The notes under the pieces: generated by a model
What the model saw: the letters and a program-made list of their open reading frames with translations, nothing else
Database searches by the model: none
Told to the model about the DNA's origin: nothing
In this document: piece after piece, positions 35,101 to 45,922 of the stretch
Layout of the letters: each line of letters starts with the position of its first letter
Position numbering within the stretch: the first letter of the stretch is position 1
NCBI RefSeq assembly: GCF_000516985.1
Contig: NW_006917102.1
Span: 124,001-188,000, forward strand
DNA from: Pestalotiopsis fici W106-1
Lineage: Eukaryota; Ascomycota; Sordariomycetes; Amphisphaeriales; Sporocadaceae
Direction: 5' to 3'
Length of the DNA stretch: 64,000 nt
Made by a program: the position numbers and the translations under genes

Positions 35101-35745
35101 AATGTCTGCAGCGTACTTGTCATTGGCCGTACGAAAGAAGAAATCGGGCAAGGGAGGTCGTTGGCCCCGTCGCCCACACTCGGAGAGAAAGTCGCCCATG
35201 GCCTTTACAAAGGAATGCTCGTTCTCGCTGTAAAAGTTGTTGAATCGAAATCCCATGGAGCAGAGTCCCAAAGTGTCCATAGCCAACCGAGTGAAGTCAT
35301 CAGAGACCAGAATTCTTTGATGCGGTCCTTGACGGGCCCATTTCAGCACCAATTGTGAAGCGATGTCGTGCATTTCGTCAAACATGTCACGGATTCCCTT
35401 GGGCCCGAATGCAGGCATTAGAACCCGATGGGCAATGGCCCAGTTTGGTTCCTCGAGATGAGCTGTGAACAGTCCATCGTGAACACCGTTCCGAACCTCG
35501 GCCAGGGCATTTTTAGGAGCCTTTCTAAATCTGTTATCGTCGAGTAGATCATCTGCCAAGTCGAAACTTGACACAATAATCGTGTCGGGTTGTCCAGGAA
35601 AGCGGAGACGGAATATTTCGCCATACTGATCGGATAGTTGTGTGAAGGACTTCAAGGTTGAGTTGGGATCGACATCTTGAATGTTTCCAAGTAATGGATA
35701 GCCTCTTGGACCAGGAATAGGTTTTGGAATCTGGTTATTGTTCAT
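32112..35745 (-). CDS. Self-sufficient P450 monooxygenase-reductase fusion (CYP505/P450foxy type)
   Basis: CYP505 enzymes fuse a P450 to its reductase and hydroxylate fatty acids or related chains near the omega end using NADPH. Seven exons fit in phase: 35745-34894, 34840-34724, 34666-34412, 34349-33636, 33540-33238, 33177-32864 and 32787-32112, giving 1076 residues, the family length. The P450 part shows the I-helix AGHETTS, the ExxR motif in VLRETLR and the heme loop FGHGVRACIG, with the ligand Cys at 409. The FMN domain begins at ILYGSNSGTCE (about 500). The FAD domain has RSGDYL and RVRQYSISSAP, and the NADPH domain has SAGTGIAPFRAF and VCGS. The C-terminus RYAIDVFD is nearly canonical. 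All redox motifs are intact. Confidence 0.95.
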
Positions 35746-37317
35746 GGCTTACTGGTGAGAATGTGGGTGATGAAAGTATAATTAGTGTAAATTCTAGAAC
35801 AGAAGAGATATAAATTTGCTTGATCGGTGGTCGTGATTCAATACAAAGTGATTCATTCGAAAACAAAGAAGACTTCCATTTATATATTTCCCAGGCGCAT
35901 TTGAGCATTACGCACATATACAATGTTCAATGCGGATTCGAACCTATACAGAATACTTTGGTAATAGATCGGACTCGGACTGCTTTCCCTAGCGTAAATC
36001 GGGGTCGGGGTCGGACAGGTGGGTATAGATGATACGGCCTAGGCATCTAGCTCGCACTCTGTTTCTTGGTCCAGAACTTGCTCCCAACAAGGATGAATGA
36101 ATATATTGTTCTCCATTAGCCGTGCTCAAGTCTGCGGGACCATGTTCTAGCCCGATCCCATAAGGCATCTCACATTGTTGTAATAACGCGGAGCCGGACC
36201 CTCTGTACCTATCCGAACTCACAATCCACATTCTGAGTTTATATCTCGGGGGAAACTGGGTACCGAAGAGTTGAGTGTTGAGAAAAGTGAAAAGTGCCAC
36301 AGTACTACCAATTCTGTGAATAGACTTTCCTGGATAACTATTTTGTCTATTCTGAGTCCGGATGTCAACGATGTCCTGTTCAGCTCTGCCAACCCTCAGC
36401 CAGCGGGCAAAATGTATGGTCACACACAGCAAGGTATGCCAAGAAGGAGAACATATAATAGCACATCGATATTAACAATTGTACTTGGGTTTTGAAAGAT
36501 GGATTCGTATGCCTGCGCATGCTCTCGGGGTTTTCCTACATGCCGAACGTCAAACCTTATATAGCTGGGCCACTGTAGACCCTGTTAAGAGTTGACGCAA
36601 ACCCGACCATGACACAAATCCCGAACCCGATTCCGTGCAGTCAACTTGCAATTCATTCTAGTACTTAGAACCTCGAGATAGACAAACATTGACGGCTCAA
36701 TGTTCGTCGAGCTGGAGAATGCACTAATTTTGCACGATTGCTGCTTGCCTCTTTAATGCCAATCAGTCATTACGTTGTTATTCGTCTTGGTATCTCGACC
36801 ATAATGAAGAAATCATTGTGCGCAATGATTCTTCCCCTTCGATTCTAATGAGACACAGTATGCCACGAGCTTAGCAACTCTACCGTGGCCTTGAGGTTCT
36901 TCTTGCTTTTTATATTGCACAGCATATTGCTCACGTAATTCGAGTTGTACAACAGTTTATCGCTCGAGAGCATATAGAGCCAGAGATAGAGACAAAAGTG
37001 CTTCGGGTCGAAACAGCTGTGTTTCTACGTTTACTTGAAGAAAATTACGAGCAACAAAGGTACCAGATTGGCGATGGACTTGGCAAACAAATAAAATAGC
37101 CTTAGGCGGTCGATAATGTACACATCTTTTTGGGGCAGTGTGCTTTTGACAAATGTGCCCCCTTTGCGTCCCTTCTATGCGCTGGTAAATCCAAACCCCG
37201 TATCTTCTGGACCTGATTATTCCGAGCATACGATTACCTATTGTTCGACCTGCTCGTATCTATCATCATCCGACTTGTCGCTTCTTGAAATTTTGAGAAC
37301 CTCTCCATATCCAAGAT
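35746..37317. other. Intergenic region upstream of the P450
   Basis: The proximal 150 bp carries the P450 promoter. GGGTCGGGGTCGG-like and CCCGAACCCGA-like blocks occur near 35960-36020, 36190-36225 and 36600-36640 in opposing orientation. They may be decayed inverted repeats of a small transposon, but pairing is imperfect. No coding frame is supported. Confidence 0.35.
35879..35886 (-). promoter_or_regulatory. TATA box of the P450 gene
   Basis: TATATAAA on the minus strand about 135 bp before the start codon at 35745. It is consistent with a strongly inducible gene. Confidence 0.45.
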
Positions 37318-37912
37318 TTATTGGCCCTTAACGGCGTCCTTGACAGCCTCGACCTTCTCCTTGGCCTCCTCCTTCAGCTCGGCGGCGGCGGGCAGAGGGG
37401 CATCCTTCTGCGACTGGTGGTACATGAAGATACGGGAGCACTGGACAATGCCGACCATTCCCAGGAAGAAGTTGACGGCGGCAAGCCTTGACAGTTTCTC
37501 GTCAGTTTATGTTTCTCGCAAAGGGGGCCATAACGCCCTCTGTCCTCCGAAATTCGACTTACAGGTAGTTCTTGGGGGTAATAACGAAGCACCATCTCGT
37601 CCAGATCAGACCAGTAGCAGTGAGGGCACCGTTCTGGGTGAGAGACAGCTTCTCGGCGGGACGGGCAAAGTCAGAGACACCGGCGAGGACGAGCGCCCAC
37701 TTCATGACGGGTGCCCAGAAGTGGACGGTCTTGAAGCCAATGGGGCTGTTCCACATGCGCGAGAACCACGACTGCTGGGACTCGGCAGTGGTGCTCTGCC
37801 ATCTGCGACCGGCGTTTGCGCGCTGAGACTGGAAGGCAGCGCGGTGTGCGCCAAAGGCGGACTGGCGAAAAGCCGGCCGGGCAGCGCGGAACAGGCTCGT
37901 GGTAGCAGGCAT
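37318..37912 (-). CDS. mpc2: Mitochondrial pyruvate carrier subunit (MPC2/MPC3 type)
   Basis: This subunit pairs with MPC1 in the inner mitochondrial membrane to import pyruvate. Two exons, 37912-37563 and 37486-37318, give 172 residues. The first 45 residues are rich in Arg, Ala and Ser, as expected of a mitochondrial targeting sequence. The family core follows: FKTVHFWAPVMKWALVLAG, then GLIWTRWCFVITPKNYL across the intron to LAAVNFFLG. The tail is Lys/Glu/Ala-rich. The donor is GTAAGT; the acceptor is an unusual CAAG preceded by a good CTGAC branch site. It is divergent from the complex I subunit gene. Confidence 0.93.
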
Positions 37913-38361
37913 TATCGTTTTCTTCTGTCTTGGGATCGGATGCGCTTCGTCAGAGGAAGAAGAGGGGAGAGTTCCTGGCAATGGGGGATGGCCGGCGACG
38001 GAGGAGCGATTACTGCAACTGAGAGCTGAGTTCAAGAATAGATAGCGCAGCTCCGATATGGCTGAATTTCAATTGGGTTGGAGGGCGGCCGGACATAATC
38101 GGCGACTAGAAATTTGGCTGAGGGACCCGGCCCCCACTATCAATTTGCATAAAAAGCGCAGTGACGACGTTTATGTAAGATCGGAAAAACCTTGTGCACA
38201 ATTCCTCTGATTAATGCAATCCCATGACAACGACCGTCCAATCGACTTCCTGCAATTAGCGAAGCTATCCGCAAGCTCAAGTTCACGATCCCGTCTCTCT
38301 TTTGCCCGCGACCGACCGACCAGAAGACCGTCCGGCCCCATTGACGTATCAATTCGCCAAA
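37913..38361. promoter_or_regulatory. Shared divergent promoter of mpc2 and nuo10.5
   Basis: Only 449 bp separates the start codons of two nuclear genes for mitochondrial proteins. It contains a CCAAT box on the plus strand (38238-38242) and one on the minus strand (38072-38076). CCAAT is the binding core of the Hap complex, a known activator of respiratory genes in fungi. That both genes respond to it is inference. Confidence 0.5.
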
Positions 38362-38841
38362 ATGTCTGCCAAATACGCTTTCACACAGTCCCTGAAGGAG
38401 GTGCGCTTCCTCTTCTGCCAGACTGGCGAGGGCAGCGCTGCCACAAGGTGAGTGGGCCGTCTTGGATTTGGGAGTGTCTCGATCATCGGCCAGGGACCTT
38501 TAAGCACCTTTCATATGCCAATTGGCTACGCATTTACTGATTCCTGTATCTCTAGGTCCTTCCTTACCCGTGCCTACCCTACCATGAAGAAGAACAACCC
38601 AACCACACCCATCCTGCTGCGCGAAGCGGCCGGCACGCTACCCAAGGTGTACGCGAGATATGGTGCGTACAAACAGCTTATACTTTCTCAGCGGCGAGCG
38701 CATTACTTGGAGGACCATATATAGCTGACAACCAACGACACAGGACTTGGAAAGGAGAAGAGCCAGTCATTAGAAGGCCTGACGGACAAGCAGATCGAGG
38801 AGGCAGTAACAACCCTGGTCAAGAACGATACCACGGCATGA
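38362..38841 (+). CDS. nuo10.5: NADH:ubiquinone oxidoreductase 10.5 kDa subunit (NDUFA2/B8 homologue)
   Basis: An accessory subunit of respiratory complex I with a thioredoxin-like fold, on the matrix arm. Three exons, 38362-38447, 38556-38662 and 38744-38841, give 96 residues, typical for B8. The N-terminus MSAKYAFTQSLKEVRFLFCQ is the conserved start of the family, followed across the first intron by SFLTRAYPTMKKNNP and then PILLREA. The C-terminus includes GLTDKQIEEAV. A single Cys (near residue 19) is visible. Each exon is short, so gene callers may miss the gene. Confidence 0.92.
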
Positions 38842-39271
38842 GGACATGAGGATTGGGCAGGAGAAGAGACTTGAAGCCAAAAAGAAATCAAGAATAGAGC
38901 CGAGATCAGGCATGTACAACATGGTCGGACGGCCCGAGGGCGGCGAAATGATACGACTACGAGACATTCTGTGAATACAATTGCTTGCATTATACGCAAT
39001 GGCTATGGCCTCTTGCTGGATCGAATTGTTTACAATTATTCACGGATCAAAGTTTCAAGGTAATCTTTCCTTTGGCGATTTCCCTTTACTTTGCACTTTT
39101 CCTTCCATCCGAAATGGGACTTTTTGTCTTGGGAATCAAAAATTATTATTATCTAGACAAATCTCAAGCAAAACTTTTCTCGCCCTTCTCTCTCTCTCTC
39201 TCTCGAGTGTGTGTGTGTGTGAGAGAGAGAGAGAAGGAAAAAGCGAGAGAAAAACGGGTTAAATAAAGAAA
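38842..39271. other. Convergent 3' spacer, nuo10.5 / RRM-like gene
   Basis: A 430-bp convergent spacer. It holds UTRs and the compound simple repeat listed separately. Confidence 0.5.
39187..39234. repeat. Compound microsatellite (CT)n-(GT)n-(GA)n
   Basis: Nine CT-type units, then about seven GT units, then seven GA units. The CT and GA arms are complementary, so the tract could fold as a hairpin with the GT run as loop. It lies in the spacer between two convergent genes. Confidence 0.9.
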
Positions 39272-39481
39272 CTACAGCCGATCATCGGCAGCGGGCGGCT
39301 CCCGAACGGCCTTGGGGATATTGGGCCCCCAAGCCGGAACGGCAGGCACCGGGGCGTCAACCCGGGCCGGGCTGGGCCCGAAGACCTCCTCAAGGCTGAG
39401 GGTGGGCATGGTGCCCTCCCTTGGCCTGGCCTTCCCAGGAACCGGACCAGGCGCAGGCGAGCCTGCACGGCGTTCTCCTTG
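39272..39481 (-). other. In-frame open extension beyond the TAG of the RRM-like gene
   Basis: Directly after the TAG, the same frame runs 69 codons to a second stop. It is Pro/Ala/Arg-rich and includes TMPTLSLEEVFGPSP. It may be read-through product, a separate last exon reached by an unrecognised intron, or a former C-terminus lost by a nonsense change. GC-rich UTR could also stay open by chance. Confidence 0.3.
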
Positions 39482-42293
39482 CTATGGAACGGCTCCGTGC
39501 AGGTCGCCACCCTTTCCGGCGCGACGACGGTGCCCAGCCGTCGTCGCGTGGGCATCTTCCGTATCGGCGGAATAGCCGGCGTCTGAGTCGCTGGATGAGT
39601 CTGTCGACATCCAGGGCATTTGCAGTATATTCGGCCGTGCTTGGTCAGGGCGACGAATTACTGTCGCCGTGCCCTCGGCGACAGCCTCGGCCTCTTGAGG
39701 CGTCGGCGACTGTGCAGTGTCCAGCACTTTGGATGCTCTGCGATTCGGAAAGGTGAACGGCGGGAGAGGCTCTGGTTTGGCTACTTGAGCTCGATGTGCG
39801 AAAGGGCGAAGATACTGACGTGGCAGCCTCTCAATTCTGGCCAGAAGGGACGGGGATATCTCATTGTTCTCGGACACGGCGTAGTTGTCCTTGGCGCCAA
39901 GAACTTGACGTGGTCGACGAGATATGGAGTAGTGTGAGGGCCCTGCAACAGACGGCTGGCGGAAAGTCCATGGAGATGGGTGACTAGAAGATGGGAGATC
40001 GCCGACATGCTGTCGCATGCGACGTGGAACAAGCTCGATGCTCGGGTGTCTAGAGACGAATTCTCTTGCTCTGGGATTGAAGTAGGCCAAGTTTGCCGGT
40101 GGGATCAGAGTTGATGACGGCAGAGTCGCGTTGCGAGGTGAGTTGTATGCAGTTTCCCTCAGCATGGCGGCATGACTTCTATGAACCATCTGCCGATTAT
40201 TGCCACTTACTAGTCTTGCTCGTTGCAAGTCACAAGGCTTGGCGAGTCCTGGCCGTGGAATGAAGAAGTGAGAGCCAACAGCATACTGCACATGAAGGGG
40301 TTCATCACAGATTTCCCTCACAATCTTTCCATTCATGGACATGGCTGCCAACATTGAATGAACACTGCGGAAACTGAGTAGAAGTACATTAGTAAATTGA
40401 ATGTACCATTGCGCTTATGCAAGGTCTTGGGCAGGGTATAGATGAACGTACCGAATGTGTACTGCTTTGCCATAGCACTTTGGCCTAGTGGAAAGCACGG
40501 TTCCAAACTTGGTGAATAGCATGTGAAGCTTCTCACGGTTTTCGGGTGCTCCGAGATTTCTGTGACCACAAGGCCCAACAAATACCGTGCAGTTCTTTTC
40601 ATGGCAGTCATCACAGCTGCAGGGCTGATATTGAAAGTGCCAGACTCCCCCTCTGACTTGTCGAATATCTTCATTGACGCACTTTGTTGTGGTAGAGCTT
40701 GGAGTGGTTCGACGGATGTGGCGACCGTATTGATTCGAATCAGTTCGCACTCTGGCAGCGTGTGGATCGTTTGTCAAGAGATGGGTGTCCTTTAGGCTCG
40801 GTCCTGTGTGAATGGCCAGAGGTCGAGGCATGGATCCTGCCGTAGTCGAACGGAGTGTGGACACTTTTGAGGCACTATGAGCATTCGAAACTCTTTGTTG
40901 CCACTCTTGAGCCATCGAAGGGGACATCTGTGCAAAGAATCGTTAGCGTATGAGTTTTATGAATGAGAGTCAAAGGTCAGTGTCGGACCAAGCTGGGTAG
41001 TTACCTTGTTTGTTGTGACATTGGTGAGTTCCTTCTTCATTTCTGCAATCAGATTGAAACGTTCCTGCTGAGAGGCAACGCTGGGGAGTGTCTTAGGGGT
41101 GAGGTCAATGGAATTGGGCTGCTTGGGTGAATCAGGCTGACCAGGAACAGGTCCGTCAAGCTCGCCTGCGGCAGTCTTTCTTGGACTGTAGAATAGACTG
41201 TGGTTAATTGATCCAATCGACAGAGGCATGTCGTAGTAGACTTCACCAAGAGGTGTTGGTCGGAAGGGATGAAGTTTTCGGGTAGTAGTCGCTGCTTTCC
41301 TCGAATCAGGGGCCCCAGTGTAAATCTTGACATCGTCGGGATCATTGCAAGTTGGAGCTTGCAAAGCCTGGCATTCCTTCTGGGGTTGGTCCCTCTCAGT
41401 GGCTGCCAGAACTTGTTGCTCAAAGTTGTCCTGAAACAATGGTTGTCCATAGTTGGAGATGCCTTGGCTGGTCGTCTTGACTTGGGCGTGGGTGGCTATG
41501 CCTCTGAACGCCTGCCGCTCGATATTGTAGATCTCGTCGCGAAGTGTCGGGGTAACTCTCACTGTTATGAGTTAGTTCATCAATCTCAGTGGCGCAATCA
41601 TAAAAAGCACTTACGGGTTTGAATCGCCAGTGTCTCCGTCTGACGGGGGAGCCAAGCTCCAGATCTCAGCTTGCTGTGAGCTCGCATGAGAACTGTACTT
41701 AGGAGCGGCAAATACCAAAAATCGATTCCATCCAGATCTTCGCATTGGCTCTGCTTGAGGAGAAAGAACGGATCAGACTCACGTTCCTTGTTCCAGTAGA
41801 AGATGCGCTGTCGGAAAGAGAAGTCGGTTTTGATCATCTTTTCACACCACAGTTCCAGGACAGTAGTTGTCTTGGCAATCAATCCAGGCATGATCTGCTG
41901 AGTCTTCCAGTAAACAGCATTCAAGACGTTCCAGGCGTTCTGGACACCCATGTGCCACAAGTCGACGGGGTCAAAAAAGACCCAAAGTAGACTGTAGTTC
42001 TGCGGCTCTTCCATTCGCTTGCATGCCTCCCAACACTTCTCCATAATGTGAGTGACAGCTTGCTGAATCTGTGCAGCCGACCAGGGGAAGATGATGCGCT
42101 GCTTGGAGAAGTCAATGTTGAAGCGTCGAGACTTGAGGCCGTTCTCGGTAGAGAAATAAGCAGGCTCTTGGGGGCGAGCAGTGGTGAAGAACTCCAAGGG
42201 AGGCTCACCGTCGAGGTACGACGTAAAGCCCCAAGTCGGAGGAGTGATAGGCATCTCAATGCCTCGATGGTTGGTGTCAATGTCGGGAGACAT
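39482..42293 (-). CDS. Large RRM-like protein of unknown role
   Basis: Four exons, 42293-41615, 41561-41005, 40927-40452 and 40373-39482, give 867 residues. I do not recognise residues 1-225, which are rich in aromatic residues (for example YSLLWVFFDPVDLWHMG). The middle is polar and disordered. A Cys-rich patch (PCSCDDCHEKNC) precedes an RRM-like fold with RNP2-like CTVFVGPCG and RNP1-like KAVHIRFRSVHSML, the latter split by intron 3. The rest is Arg/Pro/Ser-rich. The reading frame ends at a TAG (39482-39484) but stays open for another 69 codons to a TAG at 39272. A GTAAGT inside exon 4 (near 40205) could mark an extra intron. The start ATG at 42293 is the first plausible one. Confidence 0.65.
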
Positions 42294-44664
42294 TGTGGAA
42301 CGATGACGAGATGGATGGAATGGGATGGGATGGGATGGAATAACGAACCCTCGTCCATAACACTGAAGAGTGCCACGGACAGAAGGGAGAGTGTTGCTAG
42401 ATGTGCAATGCCAATGCGTCGGCGACGATAATGAATTTATCAAAAAAGACAAGAGAGGACGTGTGCTTGAAAATGTGTGGCGATTACCACAGGAAGTAGT
42501 GGTGCACAGAAGAGAGGTGGGATTGAATCTCACAGTCGACAAGACTTTGTGCGAGAAAGTTTGCACGAAACAAATCGGCAGGGTTGAATGAAAAAGATCA
42601 AGAACGTGAAGATGTGAGGATGCGCGTTTACGGTCGTGGATGTTTAATGTCTTCCACGCGTTATTGAAATCTGTAGTTGCCAAACCGCCGAGTCTTGTTC
42701 TCTGCCTTGATGGAAGAGTTTCCTAGAGAGTAAACAGCCCTGCTGTAAGGAAACCTGGCTGAGAGACGAATATTGAATGGTGGGAGATTGTGCGTCAGAC
42801 TACCGACTGTACCTTTGTCTTGAATGATTATTCAAGAATAGACAAAAGTGTGTGGCTTGTCGAAAGTGAGAGGACAAACGCGTTGCCAAGATTGTTTGAA
42901 GATGGAATTGAGGAGGGATCATTCATAGACGTCTGGGCCCCGGAATGAATTGTCGGATTGATTTGTTGTCAGATCTTTGAAAAGTGACACCTTGGAAGAA
43001 GAATGGCTCAGGCAGAAGAACGAGCTGGTGAGTTACTAAACGTGAAGTATCTGCCGCTCAAGTGGACCAGCTTCTGTGATTGAGGTCAGGTTGTGACAAG
43101 GAAAAGTGATGGGGAAGGAAGCCTTCAAGGTTCTTGGACTGGCGATAGGTTTTCAGATAGACCATTATCTGTTGTGAGGACTGAGGAAAATTGCAAACGG
43201 CAGATTCAGGTCGTGTTTCGTTGCTGGGGCCACCAACAAGACTGTTTATGAAAAATTAGGAAGACCGTGGAAAATATCAGGCAGCCATGAGACTGGACTG
43301 GCATTGAAAGATTTTGTATAGATGAATAGACAATTTCTCTGGTGCAACAACCAACCCTTCTGGTTTTCTCTCCATTCTATACCATCTGCTCTTGTTTACC
43401 ACTATTGATAACTAACAAGATGGCCGCCGAACCGCAAAGCACACATCAGACTATGGCATGCTAGTCAACAACGAAACGTTTCATTTGTTTCTGAGAGAGA
43501 ATTCAGATATTTTCTAGCTTGACCTCAGAGAGCAGGACAAATGGTGTCTGGTCAGTGGTATGTTAAAATAAGTAACATTAAATTCGAAATCAAGTGGTAT
43601 GAGAAATGAGACCTCGTATCAGATTGGACTGGCCAGAGTGAAGGAAAAGGAGAAGAATTCAGTCCACACTGTCTGACCAAGCTTGAGCAATTTATAGACC
43701 GGAGTCAAGTCATCATATGACTCTTTGAGAGGATAGTCATGCCAGTATTAGTTGACTCAAAGTGTTACATCATGAGTGTTGATTATATGACTTTGGGAGA
43801 AGGGCTGTCAGCGTTTGCTCCATCGGAAATTCTCCTTGTAACTGTGAGAGTCGTCTTTCTTCTTTGTGGCCAGGTAGAGAGCACATAGCTGTGGTTAATT
43901 GTGTTGCCACCAACCAGCTACGAAAGGCATATCACCACTTCAATTTGGTATTATGGCTCAGTGGTTTGATGCGCACCACTGTTGAGGAAACTGGGTAGGA
44001 AAAAGCAGGGACACTGCCGTCCGTGGGTTCCGGGCAACTGGTTCTGCAATTGATATTCCGAGTACTTCATTCAAGATGATCTGCTTCTTTTTGTCTTTTT
44101 CTTCTTCTTTTCATATTCCCTGTCTCCTACTTCTTTCCCTTTCTCAGCCTGTTTTGTTTTGTATCATGATGCTTCAATTTGAGTTTTGATCTCTACATTC
44201 CCTTTTTCGCCCACACATGTCTATGTTTCTCCCTTCCAAGTAGGTCACGAGTTATTAGGACAAGGACAGTAAAGAGTAACTCTTCTACTGAGTGTTGGCA
44301 CAAGATCGATACCTCTGAGCTTCCAAACGTGCCAGCAGCGAATAATCACCGACTACAACTTACCGTGGCCGTTCGAATAGATATTCAAGCAATCATATTG
44401 CGCCTACTTACAGGAATCTTGTCAACGTGGACGAGACTGACAAGATTAGACTTTAGAATAAACGGCAATTGCACAAAATATTTAGCTCATCCCTTGCAAG
44501 CATAATACAACGGTTAATATCATTCAACATGTCATTCATGGGTATGTTTAGTCTAGACTTGATGACGGAAAAGAGCAGGGATAACTATGTGCACATGGCA
44601 AATATCAAAGGTTCGTCATGAATTTTATACAAGTCAGGATGTTTGAAGTCTGAGCCCTGGGAGT
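42294..44664. other. Long gene-free region upstream of the RRM-like gene
   Basis: A 2.4-kb stretch with no supported coding frame. It includes a GGGATGGGATGG repeat just upstream of the start (42311-42338) and pyrimidine-rich runs near 44090-44160. A long 5' leader with small upstream ORFs is likely for a regulatory-type gene, but this is inference. Confidence 0.4.
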
Positions 44665-45252
44665 TTACTGCTTATTGAGCTGGTTGACCATCTTCAATAT
44701 CTCGGATTCGCTCTCGCTGGCAACTGCCCTGCCGTTATTCCAGTCCACAATCTATTGAATCATCAGTGTTAGTGTCCTTGATCAAACAAAAACAAAACCA
44801 TCATGGCAGCAAGGACATTAGCCTATGGGCAAGAGGTGGACGTACAACTGGTCTCTTGAAGTTCTCAGCACCCTCCTTGAACTTCTTCAAAGCATCCTTC
44901 TCATTGTTTGCGCCGGGTATAACCGAGCTGATCTTGCTGGCGCCAACGTATTCCAGAATGGACCTCAACTGGTCGCTTGTGGGGGCAGCCTCGGTGATAT
45001 CAAGGTCAAATTCTGGTCGCTTCGGGTCGCTCTGAGCAGTGTGGTCGCTTGCCTGGTCCTCGGTGGCGGTCTCAGTGGCATTGGCAGAGACCTGCTTCAG
45101 CAGAGTAACCACCCTCGTCGAGGCCGGAGAGCTCGCCTTGTGGAAGACGGTGATGATGTCCTTTGGCTTGTGCTAGATGGGTTCAAATTAGCCAATGAAT
45201 TTCAAGAAAGCTTGGGATAGCTGTATTAAAGAACACATACAAATCGGAACAT
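44665..45252 (-). CDS. fmp46: Fmp46-type mitochondrial redox protein (DUF1687, thioredoxin-like)
   Basis: Fmp46 is a small mitochondrial protein with a predicted thioredoxin fold and no proven reaction. Three exons, 45252-45241, 45172-44846 and 44751-44665, give 141 residues. Exon 1 is only 12 nt (M-F-R-F), followed by a GTATGT donor; exon 2 resumes H-K-P-K-D-I-I-T-V-F-H-K-A-S, the family N-terminus. The central part reads FDLDITEAAPTSDQLRSILEY, as in the DUF1687 pattern. The last exon provides IVDWNNGRAVASESES. There is no Cys in the protein as read, so a thiol-redox role is doubtful for this copy. It is divergent from nup53. Confidence 0.85.
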
Positions 45253-45922
45253 TGTGACTGCAAATATCAGTTCTCAGGATCGGGATTGCTAATGTTGAGG
45301 ATGGTGAATTGGTTGTGGTGAAATGGGATAGCTCGGACGTTTGAAGCTCAAGGTCTCTACTAGGTAATGTAGGTACCTATGATGTCGTTCGGCGACCTCT
45401 TTAGGTTTAGTGCAATCAAGCTCTATCTTTGATGCGCTGCGCGCGGCGCAACTCAACTTTGGGCTTCCCGTGGCCTGGAGCTGGGGGAATTGGGTCTGTG
45501 CACTGTCGGCTCGCGCACATGTGCTGGTTGTTGATCTCCAGTCACAATACGGACGAGGTACGTACTGTTTTTAGTGCACGCCTAACATTAAGCTGAGCAC
45601 AAGGCACGCTGCACAAGCCAATTTATGCACTGAAGCTTGGGCTCCACTCGTTGCTATGGGCAGGGCTAAAGTTCAAGAAAGTTGCGGCCGTCTTTCAATG
45701 CTGATAACTTTTGATCTGCAAACTGTACTCCAGGGTGCGATCTAGTCAATAATTTCTTCAGACAGAATCATTCCCTTCTTTGTCCTGCACGCGAGACTCG
45801 ACGAACCTCGAGGTTACTGGATACAACCAATCACTCACTCGCCTTGAAACAAAAGAACGATTCAACATTCCTCAGGTCCTCGACTCCCATTCCTTCCTTC
45901 TTGCTGCCTCGGGTTTGGCAGA
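45253..45922. other. Divergent promoter region, fmp46 / nup53
   Basis: A 670-bp divergent spacer. An AGGTACCT palindrome lies near 45371. No gene or repeat is supported. Confidence 0.4.

Noticed and set aside
35920..36000. Possible tRNA upstream of the P450
   Set aside because: A GGTTCGAATCC block resembles a T loop on the minus strand, but no acceptor or anticodon stem forms around it.
35960..36640. Possible small inverted-repeat transposon
   Set aside because: GGGTCGG-type and CCCGAAC-type blocks face each other, but pairing is poor and I find no target-site duplication, so I did not list it as a mobile element.
37340..38029. 229-codon plus-strand open frame
   Set aside because: Antisense to mpc2 exon 1 and its leader; no family signal.
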